Source: Flavicella sp049625305
GTDB lineage: Bacteria; Bacteroidota; Bacteroidia; Flavobacteriales; Flavobacteriaceae
Direction of reading: 5' to 3'
DNA: 41,782 nt
Assembly (NCBI GenBank): GCA_049625305.1
Contig: JBMZVD010000008.1
Coordinates: 1 to 41,782, forward strand
The notes under the pieces were generated by a model, which worked only from the letters and a program-made list of their open reading frames with translations, made no database searches and was not told the DNA's origin. Below are positions 33,200 through 41,782 of the stretch, piece by piece; position 1 is the stretch's first letter; each line of letters opens with the position of its first letter. Made by a program: the position numbers and the translations under genes.

Positions 33200-36100
33200 A
33201 TGCACTATTCTAAATCTATTTTTACGGTATTTCTATTGATTTCAAGTCTTTTTTCTAAAGCTCAGAAGTCAATTAATCACAATTCAGAACATGCTGAATA
33301 TCTCAAAGGGATAGCGCTTTACAATGAAAAAAGCTACCATGCAGCTGAAACTTTTTTTGAAAAAGCTCTATCCAAACAACCCATTGAAAATCAGTATACA
33401 GAATCGGCAACTTATTACAGTGCAATTTGTGCAGTGAAACTCGGCAAAAAAAATGGCGAAAAAAAACTAGTCTCTTTTGTAGAAAAATACCCCACAAGTC
33501 GCTTTAAGAATAATGCCTATCTTGAAGCTGGAAATTATTATTACAACCACGGAAAACCTTCAACATCTCTTCAATGGTTTGAAAAAACATCTACAAAGTA
33601 TCTGACTCCTAAAGAAGAAGAGACTTACAATTTTAAAATGGGCTATGCCTTGTTCTCTAACAAAAGATACACAGATGCCAAACGATATTTATTGGCTTTG
33701 ACTCAGTCTAGTAATTACCAGGTAGAAGCCAATTATTATTACGGTTATATCTGCTACATTCAAGAAGATTATATAACTGCCATGCGCTATTTTGAAAAAT
33801 TAGCAGCAAACGAACGTTACGAAAAAGAAATCCTTTATTACAAGATGAACATGCAGTTTCAAAAAAAGGACTTCAAAGGAGTTATTGTAGAGGGAGAAAA
33901 ACTCTTAAAAATAGCCTCAAGAAAACAACTCTCTGAAATTTCTAAAATTATGGGAGAAAGTCATTTTTACTTAGGGCAGTATGAAAAAGCAATTCCATAT
34001 TTAAAAAAATACAAGGGACGTAAAAACAGATTGACTACCAAAGATCATTATTTTTTAGGCTATGCTTACTACAAACAAAAAGACTATGAGAATGCGATTC
34101 TCACATTTAATAGAATCGTAACAGGAAAGGATGAAGTAGCACAAAATGCTTACTACCATCTAGCTATTTGTTATTTGGAATCTGACAAGAAAAGTGAAGC
34201 TCGCAATGCATTTAAAAACAGTGCTGAAATGAATTTAGACTTGGCAATTCAAGAAGACGCTGCTTACAATTATGCAAAATTGAGTTATGCCATTGGAAAC
34301 CCGTACAAAAGTAGTGCCCTCATATTACAGGAATTCGTCAGCACTTATCCTGATTCAAGACATCGATCTGAAATAAACACACTAATCATAGATTCCTACC
34401 TTCAAAACAACGATTATCAAGGAGCCTTGGATTACTATGCTTCAAAACATCTATATAAAAACAATACCTTCTATAAGGTAACTCTTTACAGGGGAATGCA
34501 GTTATTTCAAAATGCAAAATACAAAGAGGCTTTAAAGTATTTTAGAAGTAGTAGCAATCAATTGATTGCCCCTGAAACTCAAGCAATCGCTTTGTACTGG
34601 AAGGCAGAAAGCAACTATATTTTACAAGATTATAGTAGCTCATTATCAGATTTCAAACGCTTTAAAGACCTCAAAAAAGCTAAGAAAACTTCAGAATACA
34701 AACATATAGACTATGCAATAGGCTATAGTCATTTCAAACTAAAAGAATACGACAAGGCAAAAAACAGCTTTGAAAACTATATCAATACAAACACTACTAC
34801 AACTGTGAAAAAAAACGATGCCTATGTTCGTTTAGGAGATTGTTGTTTTATAAGTAAGAGTTATTGGAATGCGATGGAATATTACAATAAAGTCATTGAA
34901 AAAAGAGGAATTGATGCTGACTATGCTACTTATCAAAAAGGAATTAGTTATGGTTTTGTGAAGCGTAATGAAAAGAAAATCACAAACCTTGCCGCTTTTG
35001 CGAAAAGCTATCCTAAATCATCATACAATGACGATGCTTTGTACGAATTAGGGAAAGCTTATATTTCAGCAAAAGAAAACAGCAAAGCAATTGAAACCTT
35101 TGATCGTCTGATAGCATCCTTCACAACAAGTGTTTATGTACCTAAAGTGATACTCAAACAAGGATTGCTCTATTTCAATGAAAACAATACGAAAAAATCG
35201 TTAGAAAAGTACAAATTGGTAGTTAGTAAATACCCCAAATCAAAAGAAGCTCAGCAGGCAATTCAAAATGCAAAACAGGTTTATGTGGATATAGACAAAG
35301 TAGACGATTATGCTACATGGATCAAAGATATTGGATATACAAAATTTAGCAATACCGACTTGGACAATGCGATGTACGAAGCTGCCATTTTAAAATACCA
35401 GGCTAATAAATTGACAGAGGCAGTATCCAGTTTTAAAAAATACCTAATCAATTTCCCCGAAGGAATACATGTTTTAAAAGCAAATTTTTACAGTGCACAA
35501 GCCAAATTTAGTCTTGGAAACATTGATAAATCTATGGAGGGATATAATTTTGTTATCGCTCAAAATTCTAACGAATATACTGAACAAGCACTTTCAAGAT
35601 TGAGTGAAATACACCTTGAAAAAAATGATTGGGAGCTAGCAACCCCAATATTGAAGAGACTAGAACTAGAAGCTAACTTTCCTCAAAACATTTTATTTGC
35701 GCAAAGCAATCTGATGAAAGTAATGTTTGAAGAATCAAATTACGAAGCCACTATTGTCTATGCTGAAAAAGTAATTAACCATGAAAAAGTTGACATTCAA
35801 GTAAAAGCAGATGCAACTATTTTTATTGCCAGAGCATCTATGAAAACAAACAATTTAGAGAAAGCAAAAATAGCATATAAAGATGTTTCAGAGACAGCAA
35901 CTGGGATACTCAAAGCAGAGGCCTTATATTATGAAGCCTATTTCAAACACTTAGAAAAAGAATTCGATGCCTCTAATAAGACTGTACAAGTTTTGGCCTC
36001 AGAATATGCTGGATACAAATACTGGGGAATTAAAGGTCTAATTTTAATGGCCAAAAACAACCACAAATTAAACGATGCTTTTCAAGCAACGTATATTTTA

Positions 36101-36259
36101 GAGAATATTGTTAAAAATTACCCACAATACGAGGAATTACAACAAGAAGCGAAAACATATTTAGCACTTATCAAGGAAGAAGAACTCAAAATAGATAAAG
36201 CAGAAGAGACAGCGGCGGAAAATTCAGGACAAGTAGAAACTGAAACCATCGAATTTTAA
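33200..36259 (+). CDS. Large periplasmic TPR protein
   Basis: The start is the ATG at 33200; a TTG immediately before it would add one residue. The protein has 1019 residues, a signal peptide ending near residue 22 (LFSKAQ), and TPR/Sel1-like helical repeats through almost its whole length (for example YNEKSYHAAETFFEKALSKQ, then repeated 'Y.KAI.YF...' units), ending in an acidic tail (EETAAENSGQVETETIEF). YbgF/BamD-like TPR arrangement with many 'YPKS...A' elements suggests a periplasmic scaffold. It sits 71 bp before an outer-membrane barrel gene, so it may be its periplasmic partner. Function unknown. Confidence 0.87.
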   Translation: MHYSKSIFTVFLLISSLFSKAQKSINHNSEHAEYLKGIALYNEKSYHAAETFFEKALSKQPIENQYTESATYYSAICAVKLGKKNGEKKLVSFVEKYPTSRFKNNAYLEAGNYYYNHGKPSTSLQWFEKTSTKYLTPKEEETYNFKMGYALFSNKRYTDAKRYLLALTQSSNYQVEANYYYGYICYIQEDYITAMRYFEKLAANERYEKEILYYKMNMQFQKKDFKGVIVEGEKLLKIASRKQLSEISKIMGESHFYLGQYEKAIPYLKKYKGRKNRLTTKDHYFLGYAYYKQKDYENAILTFNRIVTGKDEVAQNAYYHLAICYLESDKKSEARNAFKNSAEMNLDLAIQEDAAYNYAKLSYAIGNPYKSSALILQEFVSTYPDSRHRSEINTLIIDSYLQNNDYQGALDYYASKHLYKNNTFYKVTLYRGMQLFQNAKYKEALKYFRSSSNQLIAPETQAIALYWKAESNYILQDYSSSLSDFKRFKDLKKAKKTSEYKHIDYAIGYSHFKLKEYDKAKNSFENYINTNTTTTVKKNDAYVRLGDCCFISKSYWNAMEYYNKVIEKRGIDADYATYQKGISYGFVKRNEKKITNLAAFAKSYPKSSYNDDALYELGKAYISAKENSKAIETFDRLIASFTTSVYVPKVILKQGLLYFNENNTKKSLEKYKLVVSKYPKSKEAQQAIQNAKQVYVDIDKVDDYATWIKDIGYTKFSNTDLDNAMYEAAILKYQANKLTEAVSSFKKYLINFPEGIHVLKANFYSAQAKFSLGNIDKSMEGYNFVIAQNSNEYTEQALSRLSEIHLEKNDWELATPILKRLELEANFPQNILFAQSNLMKVMFEESNYEATIVYAEKVINHEKVDIQVKADATIFIARASMKTNNLEKAKIAYKDVSETATGILKAEALYYEAYFKHLEKEFDASNKTVQVLASEYAGYKYWGIKGLILMAKNNHKLNDAFQATYILENIVKNYPQYEELQQEAKTYLALIKEEELKIDKAEETAAENSGQVETETIEF

Positions 36260-36330
36260 AACCGTTTGGTTTTGCAAAGGCTTTCAAGAGTTAAAAACAG
36301 TCACAGTTACCACCTATTTATCATATAATT

Positions 36331-38037
36331 ATGAAGAAAATATTTTTAAGTTTTTTGATATTCGCTCCTTTACTACAAGCAAAAGCTCAAAAAGCAAAAG
36401 ACAGTATCAATACAGAAGTCATCAATGTAGTTAGCTCCTACAAACCGACAATTTCTGATGCTTTTAAAGAAAAGGATGTACCAAAGATTCAAAAAGACAA
36501 AAATCCAAAAAAACAACTGAACTACAGCATCAATTCTAAGCCTATTCGTTCTGTGTTTAGACCTAATATAGGTGCTTATAAAACGGCTATTAAAGACAAA
36601 TCAGAAATTGAATTAACAAATTTTGTCAAATTGGGTTATGGGAATTACAACACCCCACTTTTAGAAGCATTCATACACCGTCACAAAAAACAACATGAAG
36701 CAGAACTCTATGTATTCAATAAAACTTCAGAAGGAGGTATAAAAGGAATACAACTGGACAACGACTATTTGACCACAAAAATTGAGGCAGCATACAAAAA
36801 CAACCAAAAGACATACAATTGGAACACGAAGATAGGATATCATAAAGAACAACAAAACTGGTACGGAATCCCAACAGAATATACTCCTTTAGTTTTAGAT
36901 GCTATGAATGTTAAGCAAAGCTACAATCGATTTTTTCTAAAAGGAGGTCTCTCATTTGAGAAAAATAAGTTGCGAAATATAACTGCAGCTTTTTTCACAA
37001 CAACCGATTCGTACAAGAGTAGCGAAACAGAATTTTATGTCACACCTACTTTTGAATTCAAACTGAAAGAAAATAAAATTGTCTCTAGGTTTGATTTGAA
37101 TGTTTTGAATGGATCATTTGAAAATGAGGATACAGAAACTCAACGAGATTATGATTTTGTAAATATTGGAACCTCGGCATACTATCAAATTGCCAAAGAA
37201 GATTACTTCTTTTCTATCGGTGCAAAAATTAAATACAACGCTGCTATAGAAAATTCTAAAAACACGTTTAAAATATATCCTGATCTCAAAATAGACTACG
37301 TACTTGTCAAAGAGATTTTTAATATTTATGGAGGAATATACGGAGACTTATTACAAAACACATACAGAGAAATTACTAAAATAAACCCTTTTGTAAAACC
37401 CAATTTAGACATGAGAGTAACTGACAATAACTATACCGCTTTCGCAGGTTTTAAAGGAAAACTGTCCTCTCGTATTGATTACAAGATAAAAGCAAGTTAC
37501 GCGCAAGAAAGCGACAGACTACTTTTCAAATCAAGCCCAAATACAACAAATGGCACCACTATTTTGCCATCAGAAAATTACAATGCAGGTAACTCATTTA
37601 TGACAGTATATGACGATGTTAAAACTTTGGAGGTCTTTGGGGAATTAAACGCGCAACTCAATGATGATTTTTCGATCGGAGGAAATATTCAGATTGATAA
37701 CTACACCACTGAAAATGAAGAAGAAGCTTGGAACTTAGCTCCTTTTAAGGCAAGTTTACACGCGCTTTACAGGCTCAATAAATGGAACTTCAAAACAACG
37801 CTTTTTAGCAAAGGAATAAGAAAAGATCTACTGACAGATTTAAACAGTGCTGAGCAGCCTGTAAACATCGATGCCTTTGTTGACTTGAATCTATCTACTA
37901 AATATCAGATTACAGACAATTGGAGTGCTTTTATCCAATTGAACAATGTCCTCAATACCAAGTATGAAACTTTTACTAGTTATCAAGTACAAGGGTTTCA
38001 ATTCCTAGCCGGAGCAAAATATTCTTTTGACTTTTAA
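36331..38037 (+). CDS. Outer-membrane barrel protein, TonB-receptor-like but without plug
   Basis: A 568-residue protein with a signal peptide to about residue 20 (LQAKAQ). A short N-terminal segment (INTEVINVVSSYKPTISDAF) looks like a TonB-box-type sequence, but no plug domain of about 120 residues follows; barrel strands begin near residue 85. The C-terminus, LNTKYETFTSY then FLAGAKYSFDF, is typical of the last strands of TonB-dependent receptors with terminal Phe. At this length it is smaller than usual transporters (700-1000 residues). It follows the TPR gene and likely shares its transcript. Cargo or partner unknown. Confidence 0.84.
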   Translation: MKKIFLSFLIFAPLLQAKAQKAKDSINTEVINVVSSYKPTISDAFKEKDVPKIQKDKNPKKQLNYSINSKPIRSVFRPNIGAYKTAIKDKSEIELTNFVKLGYGNYNTPLLEAFIHRHKKQHEAELYVFNKTSEGGIKGIQLDNDYLTTKIEAAYKNNQKTYNWNTKIGYHKEQQNWYGIPTEYTPLVLDAMNVKQSYNRFFLKGGLSFEKNKLRNITAAFFTTTDSYKSSETEFYVTPTFEFKLKENKIVSRFDLNVLNGSFENEDTETQRDYDFVNIGTSAYYQIAKEDYFFSIGAKIKYNAAIENSKNTFKIYPDLKIDYVLVKEIFNIYGGIYGDLLQNTYREITKINPFVKPNLDMRVTDNNYTAFAGFKGKLSSRIDYKIKASYAQESDRLLFKSSPNTTNGTTILPSENYNAGNSFMTVYDDVKTLEVFGELNAQLNDDFSIGGNIQIDNYTTENEEEAWNLAPFKASLHALYRLNKWNFKTTLFSKGIRKDLLTDLNSAEQPVNIDAFVDLNLSTKYQITDNWSAFIQLNNVLNTKYETFTSYQVQGFQFLAGAKYSFDF

Positions 38038-38074
38038 TAGGTTTTAAAATCGGCTGTTTGCCTATTGCAAAATT

Positions 38075-38581
38075 TTAAATAAACAAAGACAATGAATTTA
38101 AGTAATCATTTGAAATGGCAATACTACTCACTTCAGAAATACCAATCTTAGATTCACCCTCCCATTCGGCGTATTGACTGATAGTCTTAATCGTAAAACT
38201 ATCTGAGGTTACAGAGGTAATTTTTCCAACGACTATTTCTTCAGCATCGTCCGTATCAAAATGTAGAAGTATTTCATTATCCTGAAAATCTTTTAAAACT
38301 GAATCTAGGCCGTTTAAATTATGACTGTCGTATTTTGGCAATGAGGTGTATTTTTTGTTGAATACTGCGTTTTTAAATGCTGTATCTTCATCTTCGATAA
38401 TTTCGTCAATATTTTTTTTAAGAACAAAACGAAATCCATCCACTACAAAATCACTTGGATTGTCATGTAATAAAATCCAATGTGTCCCCTCTGCTATGAA
38501 CAGTCCAGAAATCTCTTCATCCCAATCATTCATCAAGATACTATAAACATTATTAGGTATCAATTTTGGTGCTATGTACAT
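38075..38581 (-). CDS. Small acidic cytoplasmic protein, function unknown
   Basis: A 168-residue acidic protein with no signal peptide or membrane segment. It starts with MYIAPKLIPNNVYSILMNDW and contains beta-rich stretches (HWILLHDNPSDFVVDGFRFV; EIVVGKITSVTSDSFTIKTI). I know no family for it. It lies 11 bp after the FUSC gene on the same strand, so it is probably the last gene of that transcript. Its stop converges with the barrel gene stop at 38037. Confidence 0.72.
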   Translation of the reverse strand: MYIAPKLIPNNVYSILMNDWDEEISGLFIAEGTHWILLHDNPSDFVVDGFRFVLKKNIDEIIEDEDTAFKNAVFNKKYTSLPKYDSHNLNGLDSVLKDFQDNEILLHFDTDDAEEIVVGKITSVTSDSFTIKTISQYAEWEGESKIGISEVSSIAISNDYLNSLSLFI

Positions 38582-38592
38582 ATACTTATCAA

Positions 38593-40824
38593 TTAATCTT
38601 GTTTGTAGGCTGTAATTTTTTGAAGCAGACTTTTGGACAAACTCAACAAATATGACATTTGCTCTATGACTAATTTAGCTTCTTGTAATTCTAAAGAGAG
38701 TGCAGTTATTTCCTCACTAGGATTGTCCAGTAATATTTTATCAAAATTTCGAGATAGTGATTTGTATTTTTTTTCGAGTTCCAAAGCCGCCTCATCTACA
38801 TCTATCATTTTGTTATTCTCTTGAATATGTTTTCCTTGGAGTACCAAAGTTGCACTGTTGATATTTTCTAAAATATTAGAAACAAAGGTCTTTACAGATG
38901 ATGAAATCGCAGTTGTTTCATGTGTTTGAATAAAAGTACCTAAAGAAGCTAGTGAAGATAAAAAAGTATTGGAAAGCACCACCAAATCGTAAATTTCTGA
39001 GAAATACTTTTGTCGAGATTTTGGCTCTTGGGTCATTCTTTGAAAAGCGGCATTCAAATCCCCTATATTCAAAAAAGCACTCTTTCTCGATAGCTTGTAC
39101 TCTGAATAATCATCACTTTTTGTAGTATATACTTTTTCAATCTGCTGTAAGTATCCTGCATTGGATTGTAAGGTTTTTGATATTGAATCTTCAATAGTCA
39201 TAAACTCCCAGGATGGAAACAAAAATAAGTTTGAAAGCATCGCCAATCCAGCTCCCAAGAGTGTGTCTGTAATTCTATATTGAATGGCATTCAAAACATC
39301 AGGGTGGAATACAGCATGTAAAAACACAATGTGTAGCGTCAGAAATATAGCAAACGTTCTATAATTTAATTGTACTAAAGAAAGTGCTAAGACAAGAGAA
39401 AGTGCTGCCAACACTCCAAAAACAAAAGTGTTTTGAATGGTATATACTAAAAACAAGGCGATTGCTGCACCTATTAGCGTTCCAAGCACACGGTGTTGCA
39501 GTCTCTTTTTAGTCAGACCATAACTAGGCCGCATGATAACCAAAATCGTGATGAGAATCCAATAAGGGTTTTGAAGTGACAATAGATACCCCATCAAATA
39601 GCCAACAACCATCGCAATAGACAAGCGGAGCGAATGTCTAAAAATGGAGGATTTCATACTAAAATTCTCTCTCAGCTTTTCAAGACCATAATCTTGAGGT
39701 GTTAAGAATCTCAAGTCTCCTTCAGAGTCTTTTTTCAAATGGTTGTTTTTGGTAAAAACATTCAAAACCCTTTCCATGGCATTCAATTTTTGCGCTTGCG
39801 CAGCTTGGTATTCGAAAAGATTTACCAATATATAAAAACCGTCATTGGAAACTTCGGAAAGCTCATGTTGCTTAAAAATATCTATCGTACGTCGAATTTT
39901 CTTAAGTAATGCTCTGATATCAGAACTACCCTTTACTTTTTCGTCACGAATGATTACTTTTGAGATATAATTTAAATGAGAAGCCATCGCCTCGATTAAA
40001 GCGACAAATGGTGCTATTGTTTCGGGTTTGTTTTTAAAAATTGATGTTACTTTATTATAATCTATAGGGGTTGCAATAGCCAGCTCAAACATATCAACTA
40101 ACTCGGTAAACAACAAGTATTTTCTACGAATCCTATTAGAGAAACCAGACTTTTGTCGTTGACTTAAAATCACTTCTCTTAGTGCTTCGTGTTTTTCACT
40201 TAGTTGAGATTGACACTCAAAAAGTTTCGTTTGCAGCACATCTCTATCTAACTCTCCTTTGAGAAGTTCTGCTCGAACTCCAAGATAACTTCCAGTCAAT
40301 CGCATTGTGTCTGACAGGAGTTCTTCAATATACATTTTAGGATTTAAAAAGTTAAGGACACTCGAAACTATTAGGTACCAAATACCTCCGATAAAAACAA
40401 AAAAACCATATTCAAAGACTGATAAATTTACATAAGAATTGGCAAAACTAATTACGACTGCCAACATACCCGCAAGAGATACCAAAGAGGCACGAAACCC
40501 AAAGACAGAAATATATGAAATCACAAAGGTTAAAGTTGCCAATACAGGAAGCAATACTAAAATATGGGATGCTGCAAATCCCGTAATTATTGTGGCAGTA
40601 GTCGTGAGAACTATTGAATACATCATCCCGACAGTTCTGTGCTTTACACTCCCATGACTATTAGTTGGGGAATTGTAAAATACTCCCAATGCAATTGCAA
40701 ATCCAATTTCTACTTGTGAAAAACAATAATAACTCAAAAGAATAGGAACCAACGCTGCCAATATAAAAGTCAAGCTTTTATAAAAATCAGCACTGATAAA
40801 AAACCTTCGAATACCGTCTAACAT
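38593..40824 (-). CDS. FUSC/YccS-family inner-membrane protein
   Basis: A 743-residue protein with two membrane blocks: several segments at about 13-163 and again at about 395-510, each preceded or followed by large helical cytoplasmic regions (about 164-385 and 515-743). The second block carries PYWILITILVIMRPSYGLTK and RVLGTLIGAAIALFL, the signature of YccS/YhfK-type FUSC proteins (fusaric acid resistance-like, aromatic-acid efflux). This family has no proven substrate in flavobacteria. The next gene, 11 bp downstream, is a small protein of unknown function. Confidence 0.9.
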   Translation of the reverse strand: MLDGIRRFFISADFYKSLTFILAALVPILLSYYCFSQVEIGFAIALGVFYNSPTNSHGSVKHRTVGMMYSIVLTTTATIITGFAASHILVLLPVLATLTFVISYISVFGFRASLVSLAGMLAVVISFANSYVNLSVFEYGFFVFIGGIWYLIVSSVLNFLNPKMYIEELLSDTMRLTGSYLGVRAELLKGELDRDVLQTKLFECQSQLSEKHEALREVILSQRQKSGFSNRIRRKYLLFTELVDMFELAIATPIDYNKVTSIFKNKPETIAPFVALIEAMASHLNYISKVIIRDEKVKGSSDIRALLKKIRRTIDIFKQHELSEVSNDGFYILVNLFEYQAAQAQKLNAMERVLNVFTKNNHLKKDSEGDLRFLTPQDYGLEKLRENFSMKSSIFRHSLRLSIAMVVGYLMGYLLSLQNPYWILITILVIMRPSYGLTKKRLQHRVLGTLIGAAIALFLVYTIQNTFVFGVLAALSLVLALSLVQLNYRTFAIFLTLHIVFLHAVFHPDVLNAIQYRITDTLLGAGLAMLSNLFLFPSWEFMTIEDSISKTLQSNAGYLQQIEKVYTTKSDDYSEYKLSRKSAFLNIGDLNAAFQRMTQEPKSRQKYFSEIYDLVVLSNTFLSSLASLGTFIQTHETTAISSSVKTFVSNILENINSATLVLQGKHIQENNKMIDVDEAALELEKKYKSLSRNFDKILLDNPSEEITALSLELQEAKLVIEQMSYLLSLSKSLLQKITAYKQD

Positions 40825-40842
40825 ACTTCACCAATTGAGTTG

Positions 40843-40878
40843 CAAAGTTAAAAAGACTTAATTGGATATTACTACAAA
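40843..40878 (-). promoter_or_regulatory. Possible promoter of the FUSC gene
   Basis: On the - strand TTTG (40878-40875), a 24-base spacer, then TAACTTTG (40850-40843), a full -7 element match. The spacer is a little longer than the usual 17-23, so this is tentative. It lies 18 bp before the start codon. Confidence 0.35.
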
Positions 40879-40938
40879 AGAAAGATTTTAAAATAAAAAG
40901 CACATGGCTATCGTTAATTTTCTTTGTGTTAGAACTCG

Positions 40939-41706
40939 CTATCCTAAAATTTGTCTGGTAAAATCTGAAATTTTAGAAACTCCATTTTTATCGAGGAAAT
41001 TAATAAACGCAGAACCTATAATAGCACCGTTCATGTAAGAAGAAACCGTATCAAAAGTTAGCTTGTTTGAAATTCCAAAACCAACTATCAATGGATTTTT
41101 AAGCCCCATAGATTTGATACGTTCAAAATATGCAATTTGAGCTTCCGATATCTCTCCTTTGGCTCCTGTAATCGCAGAAGAAGCAACTACATAAATAAAT
41201 GCATCTGACAGCGCGTCAATTTTTCTGATTCGTTCTTCAGAGGTTTGTGGAGTAATTAAAAACACATTAGAAATTCCATAGCTGGCAAAAAGGGCTTTGT
41301 AATGGCCTTCGTATTCTATCATCGGTAAGTCTGGAAGAATCACGGTTTCTATACCACATTCTTGACATCTTTTACAGAACTTTTCTTCACCGTATTTCAA
41401 TACTTGATTCAAATACCCCATCAATACTAATGGTGTATTTAAATCATTTGGAAGTGTCATGAGTTGGTCAAATATGATGTCTAAATTTATTCCATTTTTT
41501 AAAGCTTGAGAACTACTATATTGTATGGTTTCACCGTCAGCCAAAGGATCTGAATATGGCATTCCTACTTCAATAAAATCAATACCATTAGCATCCAATT
41601 CATTGATAATAGTAACCGTATCATCTTTTTGAGGAAAACCTGCAGAAAAATAAACCGAACACAATCGATTTGTCTTTGTTTTTAATAGTTGTTGTAGTGC
41701 GCTCAT
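40939..41706 (-). CDS. trpA: Tryptophan synthase alpha subunit
   Basis: A 255-residue protein with the TrpA signature GIDFIEVGMPYSDPLADGET, giving catalytic Glu46 and Asp57 (the pair known as Glu49/Asp60 in the Salmonella enzyme). YVVASSAITGAKG and the phosphate-binding region PLIVGFGISNK followed by GAIIGSAFI are also conserved. It splits indole-3-glycerol phosphate to indole and glyceraldehyde-3-phosphate, passing indole to TrpB. The gene upstream on the same strand (13 bp before the start) is not trpB but looks like a T9SS protein, so trpA has an unexpected neighbour. Typical length for a bacterial TrpA. Confidence 0.95.
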   Translation of the reverse strand: MSALQQLLKTKTNRLCSVYFSAGFPQKDDTVTIINELDANGIDFIEVGMPYSDPLADGETIQYSSSQALKNGINLDIIFDQLMTLPNDLNTPLVLMGYLNQVLKYGEEKFCKRCQECGIETVILPDLPMIEYEGHYKALFASYGISNVFLITPQTSEERIRKIDALSDAFIYVVASSAITGAKGEISEAQIAYFERIKSMGLKNPLIVGFGISNKLTFDTVSSYMNGAIIGSAFINFLDKNGVSKISDFTRQILG

Positions 41707-41718
41707 TGTTCTATAATA

Positions 41719-41782
41719 TTATTTGGTTATTACCAATTTCTTAGTCTGTTTCGTATTGTTTTCATCTGTAAGAGACAGTAAG
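41719..41782 (-). CDS. C-terminus of a probable T9SS-secreted protein (partial)
   Basis: The last 20 codons of a frame that enters from the right edge: it ends ...DENNTKQTKKLVITK with stop TAA at 41719-41721. The pattern 'L.D.N....KKL.I.K' is typical of the final strand of T9SS type A sorting domains. It is too short for certainty, and the body of the protein is outside the window. It lies 12 bp before the trpA start codon. It does not resemble a TrpB end. Confidence 0.5.
   Translation of the reverse strand, partial: LLSLTDENNTKQTKKLVITK

Noticed and set aside
33197..33202. TTG at 33197 as the start of the TPR gene.
   Set aside because: An ATG follows immediately at 33200 and is the more likely start.
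38037..38074. Inverted repeats between the convergent barrel gene and small unknown gene as a terminator.
   Set aside because: The short stems interleave and none forms a clear stem-loop with a T-run.
41719..41782. End of trpB upstream of trpA.
   Set aside because: The visible 20 residues (ending KKLVITK) do not resemble a TrpB C-terminus but do resemble a T9SS sorting-domain end.

Overview
The window looks like chromosomal DNA of a marine-type member of the Bacteroidota, most likely a Flavobacteriaceae. The grounds are a SusC/SusD pair, several secreted proteins with type IX secretion (T9SS) C-terminal sorting domains, AT-rich intergenic DNA, Bacteroidota-type promoters (TTG/TTTG, spacer, TAnnTTTG), and a FUSC/YccS-type membrane protein. 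Genus cannot be fixed from the sequence. No tRNA, rRNA, CRISPR array, insertion sequence or integrase was recognised.

Region 1 (1-10602, + strand) is the 3' part of a polysaccharide utilisation locus. It holds the end of a SusC transporter, SusD, a DUF4959/DUF5000-type surface glycan-binding lipoprotein, a T9SS-secreted GH5-type enzyme with two CBM6-like modules, a GH16 laminarinase-type lipoprotein, a GH30 lipoprotein and a GH3 exo-glucosidase lipoprotein. Spacings are -4 to 47 bp, so it reads as one operon. The enzyme set fits a beta-1,3-glucan with beta-1,6 branches such as laminarin: GH16 cuts the backbone, GH30 removes or cuts beta-1,6 links, GH5 adds a further beta-glucanase, and GH3 makes glucose. 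No regulator is visible; it would lie upstream.

Region 2 (10625-15125) holds rmuC, an orphan sulfatase of iduronate-2-sulfatase type, and a secreted protein with an SH3-like segment. It ends at a strong bidirectional terminator.

Region 3 (15267-27249, - strand) is a run of large secreted surface proteins: a tandem-module putative carbohydrate-binding protein with a T9SS tail, a three-module BspA/DUF285 repeat protein with a T9SS tail, a coupled two-gene unit (small T9SS protein plus a tetrapeptide-repeat protein with a G10 tract near its 3' end), and a 1339-residue Asp-box propeller/PKD protein with a T9SS tail. This is the least explained part of the window and the best place to look for something new.

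Region 4 (27612-29691, - strand) has three small genes of unknown function (one membrane, two exported). Region 5 (29959-32311, + strand) has two GT4-type glycosyltransferases. Region 6 (32366-38037) has ftsE, divergent from a 1019-residue TPR protein followed by an outer-membrane barrel protein that lacks a recognisable TonB-receptor plug. Region 7 (38075-41782, - strand) has a small unknown protein, a FUSC-family membrane protein, trpA, and the last 20 codons of what looks like another T9SS-secreted protein.
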